Positions 33,638 through 42,567 of a DNA stretch of 64,000 nucleotides are shown here, in pieces (the stretch's first letter is position 1; the number at the start of each line of letters is the position of its first letter). The stretch spans positions 608,394 to 672,393 of the forward strand of contig NZ_DLHA01000019.1 in assembly GCF_002482975.1 (NCBI RefSeq), in the 5' to 3' direction. The position numbers were made by a program, and so were the translations under genes. Origin of the DNA: Flavobacterium sp. UBA7680 (GTDB taxonomy: Bacteria > Bacteroidota > Bacteroidia > Flavobacteriales > Flavobacteriaceae). A model generated the notes under the pieces. It was not told the DNA's origin, did not search any database, and worked only from the letters and a program-made list of their open reading frames with translations.

Positions 33638-35770
33638 TTATAAATTTTCTACAATACTGGTAACATTTAGTAAAAATTCCTGAGTTTGTATTATATCATA
33701 ATAATTTTGCTTCATCAATCTAATTTGAAATTTTATCGGCAAATAAACACCCCATTTAGTTAAACTTAATGATTCTGGATTTTTTTCTAATTCTTTTGTG
33801 ACAATCTCGTCAATAATTTCAATTTTCGAACTTATGAGATTTAATTTTGACAGAAATTCTTCTTTTGAGATCATGATATAAAACATACTTGTTCTATCAT
33901 CTAAAATATTTTTAATTTCAATTGCATCAAAAAGGAGCTTTAATGTCCTATTTATTTTAGTGCCTGTAAAAGTATAAAATAAGACTTTCTTTTCTGAAAC
34001 CAGCAGTAGTCTTTCTGATTCAATACTATGTAAATCAAAGACAGAAAATTCTCTTCTCATCCTCTCTAGCTCTTCTGAGGAGTTTTGATCTAGCTCCCTA
34101 AAAATTTCATCTTGATAGATTATTTCAAGCATTTTTTTTCTGATTTCAGGATGTACAATACCTCCTTCTCCAGAAAATTTTGGTTTTTTACCATCATTGG
34201 TTGGAATTACCTCTATTTTTTTCGCTTTAAAATCTACAAACTTAATTTTCCATATTTTAGCTGCTAATAAAATATTCTCATCTTCTTTAACTTGTGGTGA
34301 AAATGGAATTTCCCCAATTTTATTACCTGCACTTACAACTTTAAAATTATCTTCAACGGTAAAAGCACTGTAGAAATCTCTATTATTAACGATTTTTTCA
34401 CCTTCAACTCCTATAATAACCTCATCTCCTAACTTTTCCAAAAAGTCTATTAAAATCAAATGATTTAAAATTTCTTCAATATCAGAAACTTCAATATCAT
34501 TGAATGCAAAATTATGATTCAACCGCTTAACCAAATCCACAAGTTTAATACCAGAATATCCTTTTGTTATCGATAGCGCCTGATGTAATAAAATATCATA
34601 AACAAGATTCATAGGCTCCGAAGGTTCTATAAATTTCTCTTTATACAATTGCCAACACGCTAACGATTGCAATAAGCTCCATTTATCTGTAGCATATAGA
34701 AAAAGATTACTTTTTGCACCATTTTGTCTACCACTTCTCCCAACGCGCTGTATCAAAGAAGCAATGCTATTGGTAGCATCTATTTGAACGACCTCATCAA
34801 CTGAACCAATATCAATTCCCAGCTCTAATGTTGAAGTACAGGATATACAGAAATTTTGCCTATTATTACTTTTTGCAAAATATTCTACATATTCCCTTAC
34901 TTCCTTATCAACAGACGAATGATGTGAAAAATAGTTCGTATGTCCTTTTACCTTTTCCGAAATCTTTTTAAGCTTAACAGCTACTTCTTCCGCACGCCCC
35001 CTACTATTGGGAAAAATCAGAACTTTATTATTTCTGGTTTCTAAGTACAAATCCTTTAAAAGATCTAAAGGCAGTTCAATACCTTCATTTTTAAAATATC
35101 TAAACTCAGTTTCTATTTCTTTAGATGTTTTATCTAATAGAACTTTTGTATGTAATTCATCTCCAGTAAATTTCTTTGCCTCTTCATAATCTCCTATAGT
35201 GGCTGATAATCCTACTATATTAAATTTTTTTGAATTCAAATCCTGCAATCTTGACAAAATAGATTTTAATTGAGCTCCCCTTCCCGATCCTATAAAGGAA
35301 TGTATCTCATCAATTACAAGATACTTAAGATTAGAAAACAGATGACTTACATGGTGTGGTCTATTAACAAACATAGCTTCCAACGACTCTGGAGTGATCA
35401 GCATTATGCCACTAGGATCTTTTATTATTTTTTCTTTCAGTGTTCTATTGGCTTCTCCATGCCATTTTGTAACTGGAACTTCAAGGTATTTACAAAGTTC
35501 TTCTATTCTATAAAACTGATCATTAATAAGAGCTATTAAAGGTGATATATATAATACCTGAATACCCGATTCATTAAAATTAACTTTTGAGAGTATAGGA
35601 AGAAAAGCAGCTTCAGTTTTACCCGAAGCTGTTCTTGAGGCCAAAATATAGTTGTCATTAGTGGAAATGATTCTTTGAATTGCAGCATCCTGAATAGGTC
35701 TCAATTCTTCCCATCTCTTATCCCTGACATATTTTTTTATAGGATCTGAAAGTAAATTATAGGATGACAT
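33638..35770 (-). CDS. Lhr/BrxH-like superfamily 2 DEAD/DEAH-box helicase
   Basis: This is a 710-residue helicase. The N-terminal RecA domain has the Q-motif-like LRPIQDAAI, Walker A ASRTASGKTEA, DEIH at the Walker B, and SAT in GLSATIGDYEEA. The second domain has the FPNSRGRAEE motif and motif VI QRVGRSGRQ. The remaining 330 residues match the C-terminal winged-helix region of the Lhr-like group only loosely. In BREX type 2 systems a helicase of this kind (BrxHI) is paired with the BrxD ATPase, and here the ATPase gene overlaps by one base. It is the last gene of the minus-strand four-gene module. A DNA-translocating role is inferred. Confidence 0.85.
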   Translation of the reverse strand: MSSYNLLSDPIKKYVRDKRWEELRPIQDAAIQRIISTNDNYILASRTASGKTEAAFLPILSKVNFNESGIQVLYISPLIALINDQFYRIEELCKYLEVPVTKWHGEANRTLKEKIIKDPSGIMLITPESLEAMFVNRPHHVSHLFSNLKYLVIDEIHSFIGSGRGAQLKSILSRLQDLNSKKFNIVGLSATIGDYEEAKKFTGDELHTKVLLDKTSKEIETEFRYFKNEGIELPLDLLKDLYLETRNNKVLIFPNSRGRAEEVAVKLKKISEKVKGHTNYFSHHSSVDKEVREYVEYFAKSNNRQNFCISCTSTLELGIDIGSVDEVVQIDATNSIASLIQRVGRSGRQNGAKSNLFLYATDKWSLLQSLACWQLYKEKFIEPSEPMNLVYDILLHQALSITKGYSGIKLVDLVKRLNHNFAFNDIEVSDIEEILNHLILIDFLEKLGDEVIIGVEGEKIVNNRDFYSAFTVEDNFKVVSAGNKIGEIPFSPQVKEDENILLAAKIWKIKFVDFKAKKIEVIPTNDGKKPKFSGEGGIVHPEIRKKMLEIIYQDEIFRELDQNSSEELERMRREFSVFDLHSIESERLLLVSEKKVLFYTFTGTKINRTLKLLFDAIEIKNILDDRTSMFYIMISKEEFLSKLNLISSKIEIIDEIVTKELEKNPESLSLTKWGVYLPIKFQIRLMKQNYYDIIQTQEFLLNVTSIVENL

Positions 35771-37086
35771 TATATTTCTTCAATACTATTGATTAAAGAT
35801 AACTCATCTGGTCTTTCATCTGATATTTCAATTTCTCCAAATAATATATTTTTATCAACGCCAGGATTCTGTCTAATAATATTAAGTATATTCAAAAAAT
35901 CTCGGATAACTTCACGAGGTGTTAGAAACTCGGAAGCACCAGGTTTATTGAAAATTTCTTCCATGAATTGTTGAATATCATTATCTGAAATATCAATTTC
36001 TGTTTTATAATTATAGTCGAAAATTAATTTAAGTTTTTTAAGTAAAACGAAAATTTCATTATGATTTAGCGGCATTAAACGAATGACAGGTTGTGCAAAA
36101 TCCCTTACTTCCAGAGTTTCAAACTTATTTGTTTCCAAACGAGATTTTAACGCTTGATAGCTAAACAAACCTCTTCTTTCGTTTTCTAAAAATTCTCTCG
36201 TACCTGCAAAATTAAAAAACAGATTAGCTACTTTTCCCTGAAAACAATCATTATAAATAGATAGAATTTTTTCATAATTTTTCTCTCTCATTACAGAGGT
36301 TGAAATTTTATATAAATTTATTGCTTCATCTAAATTTATCATGAATCCACTATATCCCATATTTACAAACAGCTTACAGAAATTCTTAAGCATGTCATAG
36401 TAATTAAGATCATTAATTATATCCCTTACACCTAACTCTTGTTTGGCCTCAGTTTTGGTTTTATATTCTCCTTTCAGCCACTTCAAAGCATTTCTTCTAA
36501 GGTGTTCATCATCCTTTATGTAACCTTCATAATATTTCATTATTACAGTTCCGAAATCAAAACTTCCAACTTCAGTTATTTCACTTATAGTTTTCATCAG
36601 GTTTTTTTGAATTAAACCTAAATATTGTTCATCTCGAATCGATGTTAAAGAAATATTGCTTTCTTCGGCCGTTTTGGTGATTATCTGCTCAATCCATTTT
36701 TCAAGTAAAGTTGGCAAAGCTCCTCCTTCAGGTTTTGTTTGAATTGCAACATTATCCATTATTGCAGAATAGAGCATCACACCCTTACCATCGTTTGAAT
36801 ACAGTCGATTATCAGGTGTAAAATCAGCATTAGCAACAACAAATTTTTGTTTTAAAGCAACTGTGTTAAGTAGATGAAGCATAAAAGATTTTCCTGAACC
36901 AAAATCTCCAATCCAGAATTTTGCCATGCTATGTCCATTCTTAACATCTTCTAAAGCTGTTACAAAGGACGCTATTTCTTCAGAACGTCCTACAGTGATA
37001 TGCTGAACTCCAATCTTAGGAACCACACCTCCTATTAGTGAATTTATAATTGAAGTAGCTTCTTTGGGTTTAATGTTATCTATCAT
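35770..37086 (-). CDS. BrxD-like P-loop ATPase (DUF2791-type)
   Basis: This is a 438-residue ATPase. It starts with IINSLIGGVVPKIGVQHITVGRSEEI, a typical opening for BrxD-type proteins, then Walker A WIGDFGSGKSFML (around residue 60-72) and Walker B GFMINLDEAINLYK. Toward the C-terminus the motif FLTPREVIRDFLNIL is the sensor-like helix of this family. BrxD works with a helicase in BREX and related systems. No BREX methylase (PglX), phosphatase (PglZ) or BrxC gene is near, so this is a BREX-like pair recruited into another context. The start overlaps the upstream TerB gene by 4 bp (ATGA). Confidence 0.85.
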   Translation of the reverse strand: MIDNIKPKEATSIINSLIGGVVPKIGVQHITVGRSEEIASFVTALEDVKNGHSMAKFWIGDFGSGKSFMLHLLNTVALKQKFVVANADFTPDNRLYSNDGKGVMLYSAIMDNVAIQTKPEGGALPTLLEKWIEQIITKTAEESNISLTSIRDEQYLGLIQKNLMKTISEITEVGSFDFGTVIMKYYEGYIKDDEHLRRNALKWLKGEYKTKTEAKQELGVRDIINDLNYYDMLKNFCKLFVNMGYSGFMINLDEAINLYKISTSVMREKNYEKILSIYNDCFQGKVANLFFNFAGTREFLENERRGLFSYQALKSRLETNKFETLEVRDFAQPVIRLMPLNHNEIFVLLKKLKLIFDYNYKTEIDISDNDIQQFMEEIFNKPGASEFLTPREVIRDFLNILNIIRQNPGVDKNILFGEIEISDERPDELSLINSIEEI

Positions 37087-39014
37087 TTTGCTAAAAGTTT
37101 TTGGTAATAATCCTGATTAATAGTGTAATATTCTTCGTCTTCTTCAATTAAAAGATCATCAAGATTCTCAAAACATATTTCATTAATATTTTCTATTAAT
37201 TGGTTTTTAAAGGCTCCTTTAGATTTCGCGAAAATTTCAAATTCACTTTGAAGTATTGAATAATTGTTTTTTGAAAAAAACTCTAATGTTGAAGTATGAA
37301 TTGGTTTAAAGACAAAATCTTTTGAATATATTGAGATCGTCTCTTCGGTTTTACTATGATCAATACTAATTTCAATTTGTTCATCTAATACTGATTTGCT
37401 GTCTAGTTCTTCTGAATTTTCATCTCTTAAATATTCATTCAATAGTTCTACTGTACCAGAGTGTTGCTGCTGAACTTCCTTAATTAGAGATTTATCAAGT
37501 TGAATTTTTTTACGTTTAACAGCATATACCTGCGGAACTGAACTAAGTGCCTTCCTCAAATCCTTATCATATATAAATTCACTAACTATTCTTTCAAAAT
37601 TCTCTAGCTGAATATTATCTTTAAAAAGGCTTTTTTGAATAGTCTTAGTCAGTTGTTTATTATCAAAAGTTATTGACTGTAAATCATGATCAAGATAGTG
37701 TAAATATAATGACAAAGCCGTTTCCTGATCATACTTAGCAATAAATTTAGAAGCTTCAAAAAAGATATTTTCAACCGAAGGATTTTCTTTGTTTAATTTT
37801 CCTAATTCGATAATTTGATCCAGAAACTCTTTTGAGTCTTTATTGAAACCGGAACTAATTTCTTCAAATTTAGCTTTCCATCGTGTTGTGTTCTGAAGGT
37901 TGAGTTTTATTTCTGTTTCCTTATCGGGTAAATTTATTTTTGAAATTAATACAAAATGAATCTGGGCAATTTTACTAATTAGTTTTGTTTCAAATTCTTC
38001 TTTTGCATCTAAAGATGATGCATAGGGATCAATAGTTATTTTTCTTTTATGCCCAAATTTTTCTCTTACCGTATTTTCACAAAATTTAAAAATATTAGTA
38101 TGAAACTCATTCTCGCAAGATTGGATGGCGTGCTTATAATTATTACTGCCTTTCCTGTATCTAAAATGTTTTCTAACTACAACATCTGCAATTTCTTCAA
38201 ATTCTTTTTCTATTGAAGAACCATTATCCACATATAGCTGTTTTAAACTATTCATTGTTGCCAGATAAAGTCTAATTACTTCAACACAGCAATATTCAAT
38301 ATTTACAAAATTATTACTCGAATACCATATTTTATCTAAAACATTCGTTTCGTCTTTTGTGAGATTTAATTTTTTCTTGTATTTGTTTCTCCATTCAAAT
38401 GTCGAATAATTAACTTGAGTATATTGATAATCATAATGATCTTCCCTCAATCTGGCAACGCCATCAGTATCTCCCACCTGCTCCATTTTTTTAATTAGAA
38501 AATTAATTCCATAGGTTTTAGTTTTAGGATAATGATTACCTAAAATTTCTAATTGTGATTCAAGTAAGATAATGTTTTTATGCTGGTCAAACTCATTTAA
38601 CAGATCGAAAAGTAAAATAAAGGCATAATTAGTATTGCCCTCTAAATCTATAAATTGACCATTCAAAAATTGAGTTTTATAATATTGATAAAACTTTTTT
38701 TGGTTAGATGTAGCATAATTAATTTCTGAATAAGAGTAAACATAACTATGAGACCAATAAGGGACTTTTGATTCTAATCCATAATCTGAATCAATCCTGT
38801 AAGATTGTGATCCAACATCTATAATTGAATCATCAATTTTTGAACTCGATTTAGTGACAGAGACATTGATCATATTTGTTCTATTAATAGACGAAATCTG
38901 TTTTGTTCGTTGATTCTTCGCTATATCATAATAATTTACTTTGTTAGGCTCCGGTTTCTTTTTTCCTACCGAAACAAGAACAATTATTATAAAGATTATA
39001 ATTATTATTGTCAT
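37083..39014 (-). CDS. membrane-anchored TerB-N/TerB-C domain protein
   Basis: The product has 643 residues. Residues 2-16 are a very hydrophobic stretch (TIIIIIFIIIVLVSVG) that should anchor it in the inner membrane with the rest in the cytoplasm. The part from about 80 to 240 matches the TerB-N pattern (VPYWSHSYVYSYSEIN, NQKKFYQYYKTQFLNGQFIDLEGN). The C-terminal 130 residues match TerB-C, with an acidic segment (NLDDLLIEEDEEYYTIN). Such domains occur in stress and putative anti-phage systems together with helicases and ATPases. The gene precedes the BrxD-like gene and overlaps it. The job is probably to tether or signal to the ATPase/helicase at the membrane; this is inference. Confidence 0.75.
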   Translation of the reverse strand: MTIIIIIFIIIVLVSVGKKKPEPNKVNYYDIAKNQRTKQISSINRTNMINVSVTKSSSKIDDSIIDVGSQSYRIDSDYGLESKVPYWSHSYVYSYSEINYATSNQKKFYQYYKTQFLNGQFIDLEGNTNYAFILLFDLLNEFDQHKNIILLESQLEILGNHYPKTKTYGINFLIKKMEQVGDTDGVARLREDHYDYQYTQVNYSTFEWRNKYKKKLNLTKDETNVLDKIWYSSNNFVNIEYCCVEVIRLYLATMNSLKQLYVDNGSSIEKEFEEIADVVVRKHFRYRKGSNNYKHAIQSCENEFHTNIFKFCENTVREKFGHKRKITIDPYASSLDAKEEFETKLISKIAQIHFVLISKINLPDKETEIKLNLQNTTRWKAKFEEISSGFNKDSKEFLDQIIELGKLNKENPSVENIFFEASKFIAKYDQETALSLYLHYLDHDLQSITFDNKQLTKTIQKSLFKDNIQLENFERIVSEFIYDKDLRKALSSVPQVYAVKRKKIQLDKSLIKEVQQQHSGTVELLNEYLRDENSEELDSKSVLDEQIEISIDHSKTEETISIYSKDFVFKPIHTSTLEFFSKNNYSILQSEFEIFAKSKGAFKNQLIENINEICFENLDDLLIEEDEEYYTINQDYYQKLLAK

Positions 39015-39020
39015 CTGTAA

Positions 39021-39923
39021 TTAAATTAGGTCATCTATAATATCTGAAAAATCAAATTCATGAATCATTGTAATTGTATGACCATCTTTTCGTAAACTTA
39101 AAGCTTTTTCTACTTTTCGCCCATAACAGGAAAATGCCCAAGCTGGATTTCCATTATCTCCTACAATTAGATAATCCGTTTTTTTATTAATGCTATTTGT
39201 GGGTATTCCTCCTAATTTTTTAATCTGATTTTGCAAGGTTTCTCTATTACCTCTTTTTAATACTCCTGTAATACAGAATGTTTTACCATCAAAATCAACG
39301 ATTGGTTCACTTGTACAAAGACCAGAAATATTAATATCAGATGTTTCTATTTCAATTTGTTTTTGTAATTCTGAATCCTGCAGTTTTACAAATTGCTTGA
39401 AATAGGCTTTAAGAACTATTCTTTCTTCGTCATCAATTTGATTATCTGATAATATTGATAGTATTAAACTTCTAATCTCATCATAGGGATAATATGTATT
39501 TAGGTGTTCATTTTCAGAAAGCCAAGTATTCAATTCAAATATCTCCTTATCACTGATTTCTCCATCAGATAATATTCCATGACAAATACCTTGCAAAGTT
39601 TGAAGATCTGTAGTTACCGCGTTATAGTAATAATTATCACTTTCGTATTTTTGGCACAGCCAAAATAAATCTTCAATTGTTTCTTTAGGAGGTATTTTAT
39701 TTGAAATAGTTTCTTCAATAATTGTCATGAACTCATTAAATGGATTACGATTTATTAATTCCTTATGTGTATTAACCCATTTTTTAAGTTCATTAATTTC
39801 TTTTTCATTCACTTCTTCATCAGATTTAATACCCACCAATAATCCTTTTAGAGAACTAATAGCTTTGTCTGCTTGAGATTTTGAAGTGTAAATTTTCAAT
39901 AACTCTTGATCTATATTACTCAT
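39021..39923 (-). CDS. TerB-like repeat protein with C-terminal BRCT domain
   Basis: The product has 300 residues. The first 200 residues hold three TerB-like helical repeats, each with an acidic turn: KSDEEVNEKEINELKKW, LSDGEISDKEIFELNTW and LSDNQIDDEERIVLKAY. The last 95 residues form a BRCT domain (FDGKTFCITGVLKRGNRETL, KKLGGIPTNSINKKTDYLIVG, KVEKALSL), like that of NAD-dependent DNA ligase. BRCT domains bind phosphopeptides or DNA ends, so the protein may recognise damaged or foreign DNA. It is the first gene of the minus-strand module, 6 bp before the TerB-N/C gene. The bacterial pairing of TerB and BRCT is unusual. Confidence 0.8.
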   Translation of the reverse strand: MSNIDQELLKIYTSKSQADKAISSLKGLLVGIKSDEEVNEKEINELKKWVNTHKELINRNPFNEFMTIIEETISNKIPPKETIEDLFWLCQKYESDNYYYNAVTTDLQTLQGICHGILSDGEISDKEIFELNTWLSENEHLNTYYPYDEIRSLILSILSDNQIDDEERIVLKAYFKQFVKLQDSELQKQIEIETSDINISGLCTSEPIVDFDGKTFCITGVLKRGNRETLQNQIKKLGGIPTNSINKKTDYLIVGDNGNPAWAFSCYGRKVEKALSLRKDGHTITMIHEFDFSDIIDDLI

Positions 39924-40190
39924 ATCTTAACTTGCTTTTATAAAACATTCAATGACTTTCTTACTAACATATATTACTCTTATTAACAATTTGATTCTTC
40001 AATATCTAATAATTTTTTAACTTGCTAATTAGAATTTAGTGCTAAAAACAAATATTATTATAATTTATGAATCTTTTTTACGGAAAACCATATTGTCTTT
40101 TCAAATATAAAGATTAAGAGATATCAACCACTGAGTATTTATACCTGTTTCTTTAAACGAATATTCAAAATAAAAAATTAAAAGAAGAGC

Positions 40191-40231
40191 AAAAACGGTA
40201 GATTAGTTTAAAGAACCAATCTACCGTTTTT
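40191..40231 (+). terminator. orphan terminator hairpin
   Basis: The 14-bp stem AAAAACGGTAGATT/AATCTACCGTTTTT has a 13-nt loop and a long T-run on the plus strand. No plus-strand gene precedes it, so it may be left over from a lost gene or protect against read-through toward the TerB promoter. Confidence 0.7.
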
Positions 40232-40311
40232 TTTTGACTATACAAACAAAAACTAAAAGACTAGTTTAATGTAAAACCTCTTAGTTAGATCCATCGTTTT
40301 TATTACCTCAT

Positions 40312-40443
40312 TCACTTCTGATTAATTAAAGCAAGTTTCTCTTTCATTTTATTTAGCTCCTTCTCCATTCTTTCAATTGTCAGTAAAGTTAACTCACCTG
40401 AAACATCTGCCTTATCTAGCAGTCTTTGTTTTAGTCCCATCAT
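40312..40443 (-). CDS. possible 43-residue peptide, fragment or small gene
   Basis: The frame from ATG 40443 to TGA reads as a charged, helical peptide with LTLLTIERMEKELNKMKEKL near its end, a heptad-like pattern typical of coiled coils. Its codon use is coherent, but it is short, has no clear ribosome binding site, and may be the tail of a broken gene next to the insertion sequence. I do not recognise it. Confidence 0.3.
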   Translation of the reverse strand: MMGLKQRLLDKADVSGELTLLTIERMEKELNKMKEKLALINQK

Positions 40444-40496
40444 TTCATGACATTATTTTGTTTTTTAATGCAGAAAAAACTATAATGATCACTAAT

Positions 40497-41270
40497 GGTT
40501 CTGTCGCATCTGTCACAATAAAATATAAGTTTTTAAATGATTTAAAAGTTAAACTGCCAATTTACAAAATGATTTAAACATAGTTATCCCTGGTCTAACC
40601 ATTTGATTCTTTCTCAGCATATGCACAACTTCAATTCCGCTCAATGTTCGTCTGGCCGATTCAAAACTTTTAAAACCTAATCCGTTTTGTATACGCCACT
40701 TTATAAAACGATGATCCTGTTCTACAATATTGTTGAGATATTTACACTGCCGGATTTTAATCTTTGTGAATGAACGTTTATTATATACTTTGATCGCTGC
40801 GGTATTAGAACCGCTTTTATCAATGTTTATTACTCTTGGCCGGTAATTATTAGCAATTGCTTTAATTAGAAATGACTGAGCACTCATTCTTTGTCTTTTT
40901 CTGGTCAAAAGAAAGTCAACTGTATTGCCTAATTTATCTACTGCTCGATATAAATAACACCAAATACCTTTTACTTTGATGTAGGTCTCATCCAATCTCC
41001 AGCTTGCCCCCACTCTGCCTTTTCTCTTCTTCATCTCTGCCTCAAGCAAAGGTGCAAACTTATAAACCCAACGCTGAATCGTGGCATGATCCACAATGAC
41101 TCCTCTAATCTTCATTAGTTCTTCAACATCCCGGTAACTTAGTGTAAATCTTAGCTTGAAATATACTGCCTGAAGAATTATGTATTTTGGATAACAATGA
41201 CCTTTAGTATTCATCTTTTGATCGGTTTAAAATTCTAAAGATAAAAGTTATTCCCAGACGCGACAGAACC
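40497..41270. mobile_element. IS6-family-like insertion sequence
   Basis: The element is 774 bp long with terminal inverted repeats beginning GGTTCTGTCGC(A/G)TCTG at both ends (left 40497, right end 41270). It contains one transposase gene filling most of the length on the minus strand. The flanking 8 bp on each side do not match, so no target duplication is visible; loss by adjacent deletion or recombination is plausible, since a relic of the same family starts right beside it. Confidence 0.85.
40549..41214 (-). CDS. IS6-like DDE transposase
   Basis: This is a 221-residue transposase that appears intact. The N-terminal part holds the zinc-free helix region with LSYRDVEELMKIRGVIVDHATIQRW, which is conserved in IS6/IS26 transposases. 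The DDE catalytic acids lie in WRLDETYIKVKG, INIDKSGSN and NNIVEQDHRFIK. The length is close to the usual 230 residues. The start codon at 41214 is 56 bp inside the right terminal repeat. The element probably still moves by the copy-in mechanism known for this family. Confidence 0.9.
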   Translation of the reverse strand: MNTKGHCYPKYIILQAVYFKLRFTLSYRDVEELMKIRGVIVDHATIQRWVYKFAPLLEAEMKKRKGRVGASWRLDETYIKVKGIWCYLYRAVDKLGNTVDFLLTRKRQRMSAQSFLIKAIANNYRPRVINIDKSGSNTAAIKVYNKRSFTKIKIRQCKYLNNIVEQDHRFIKWRIQNGLGFKSFESARRTLSGIEVVHMLRKNQMVRPGITMFKSFCKLAV

Positions 41271-41288
41271 AGATTTAACTTAGAAACT

Positions 41289-41488
41289 AAGCGTTGGATC
41301 CTGGCATGATCATAATCACTCCCCTTATCTTCATTATTTCTTCAACATCCCGATAACTTAATGTAAACCTAACCTTAAAATATGCTGCCTGCAGTATAAT
41401 AGACTTCTGATAGCAATGACCTTCGTCTTCATTTTTCGATGCGTTTAAAATTCTAAAGATAAAAGTTATTCCCAGATGCTACAGAGCC
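41289..41488 (-). pseudogene. relic of a second IS6-like copy (transposase N-terminus and right terminal repeat)
   Basis: The minus-strand reading from 41432 matches the start of the neighbouring transposase for about 36 codons (GHCYQKSIILQAAYFKV; TLSYRDVEEIMKIRGVI), with a one-base deletion after codon 3 and another before the end. The right terminal repeat is still recognisable as GGCTCTGTAGCATCTGGG at the 41488 end. The rest of the element is missing. It is more divergent than the intact copy, so it is an older insertion. Confidence 0.85.
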
Positions 41489-41548
41489 AGGTATTGCATC
41501 TTCTAACCTGTAGAAGTGATATCAATCACATTGCAGGGATAATTATAA

Positions 41549-41580
41549 AAAAGAGTGCTAAAATACTCTAACACTCTTTT
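41549..41580 (-). terminator. terminator of the secreted OB-like gene
   Basis: The stem AAAAGAGTG/CACTCTTTT with a 14-nt loop is followed on the minus strand by TTTTTTAT. It lies about 60 bp past the stop of the gene at 41641-42102. Confidence 0.75.
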
Positions 41581-41640
41581 AAAAACTAGTTTATTAAGAA
41601 TAAAGAATTCCCTTGTTTTAAGTCAGTTTTAAGAGTATGA

Positions 41641-42102
41641 TTATCTGTTAGGTTTGTTTTTTTGCGCTCTTTTCCATCCATTCCATTTGGGATTTCCTTT
41701 AGCGTCTCTTAAATCGAGATGATAATCTCCTTTCCATACCGTCATTGCTATTATAGCCATTTTATTTTCATAAGTAACTTTAGAACCTTTTATTTTGATT
41801 TTATCGCCAGCGGCAAATAGAATGTCTTGATTGTCTAGATACCATTCTGGACCAAGGTGAACAGTTATATTTTCTTTAGCTTCCGTTTTTAAGACAAGAT
41901 GAATGCCATTTGACATTCCTTTTTCAGGAATTATTTTTTCAACAGTAACAATAGTTCCTTTTAATTCAACGATAGTTGCTGGATTAAAAAGCCTGCTGTA
42001 ATTATTATTCGAACACCAACCACCACTTCCTCCTTGTGCAATGCTAATGACTGGCAGCAATGCAAAGAGTAAAATCCATACTTTGTTTTTAAAACTTTTC
42101 AT
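41641..42102 (-). CDS. secreted protein of unknown function, OB-fold-like
   Basis: The product has 153 residues with a signal peptide (ends SIAQ). The mature chain begins with a Gly/Ser stretch and Cys, then forms a beta-rich domain: ELKGTIVTVEKI, GIHLVLKTEAKENITVHLGP, LFAAGDKIKIKGSKVTYE, MTVWKGDYHLDLRDAKGNP. This pattern looks like a periplasmic OB-fold, as in some magnetosome or sulfur-respiration accessory proteins, but I cannot assign a family with certainty. An FNR-type box 67 bp upstream (42169-42182) puts it in the same regulon as the sulfur genes to the right, which argues for a role in the same stress. Confidence 0.6.
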   Translation of the reverse strand: MKSFKNKVWILLFALLPVISIAQGGSGGWCSNNNYSRLFNPATIVELKGTIVTVEKIIPEKGMSNGIHLVLKTEAKENITVHLGPEWYLDNQDILFAAGDKIKIKGSKVTYENKMAIIAMTVWKGDYHLDLRDAKGNPKWNGWKRAQKNKPNR

Positions 42103-42168
42103 GATTAACTAGTTTAAATTTGTAAAAAAAACTTCACTCAAAAGTACTTACTACACCAAAGGAGAAGT

Positions 42169-42182
42169 ATGATATGTATCAC
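42169..42182. promoter_or_regulatory. FNR-type box 1 (before the secreted OB-like gene)
   Basis: ATGATATGTATCAC has half sites TGAT and ATCA with a 4-nt spacer, the Crp/Fnr geometry. It lies 67-80 bp before the start codon at 42102. Confidence 0.6.
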
Positions 42183-42567
42183 ATTAACTTTATTATTAAC
42201 AAACATTTAATAGCGTACCGCTTTGTAGTACTATATTTTGCGCAGCAAACAGGGACAACAGGAGGAGAAATCAGGCATTCTGAAATCAGGTAATCCATTA
42301 GATTATTTCATTAAAGCATCTGCTTAAAACAGTTATAATCCACAGCGGTTTTATACACTTGCGCTGTGGATTTAGGTTTAAGAGTTCTGAACAAAAAATT
42401 CCGTGGCACCCGTGCGCTAATAAGAACACAACCATTTTGAACACCAGGCTGCTATTCTGTATTTTCTTTGAATTTGCTGGCCCTAGGAATGGTAGTTATT
42501 TTAATCAAATATACTCTTCCTTTTTTTACTCAATGCTTTTATAGCAAACTACATCATTTTTTAATTT
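42183..42567. other. intergenic region with one GC-rich hairpin
   Basis: No gene is evident. A 10-bp stem ATCCACAGCG/CGCTGTGGAT at 42338-42371, with a 14-nt loop, may end the RND operon, which runs leftward from 48786 and ends with the DUF2892 gene, although no T-run follows. The remaining sequence shows nothing I can name. Confidence 0.5.

Larger units (their letters stand above)
39924..40496. other. gene-poor region upstream of the TerB module
   Basis: This region must contain the promoter of the TerB-BRCT gene, but I cannot fix its boxes. It also holds a terminator hairpin at 40191-40231 and a 43-codon minus-strand reading frame at 40312-40443. The rest is AT-rich sequence in which I see no gene. 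Its right edge is the terminal repeat of the IS6-like element. Confidence 0.5.

Noticed and set aside
33638..37086. A BREX type 2 system, suggested by the BrxD-like and BrxH-like genes
   Set aside because: No PglX methylase, PglZ, BrxC or PglW gene is present in the window; the pair sits with TerB genes instead.
26051..40242. TGACTAT heptamer at both sides of the defence block as attachment repeats
   Set aside because: Seven matching bases near each edge are too short to distinguish from chance and the flanking bases do not agree.
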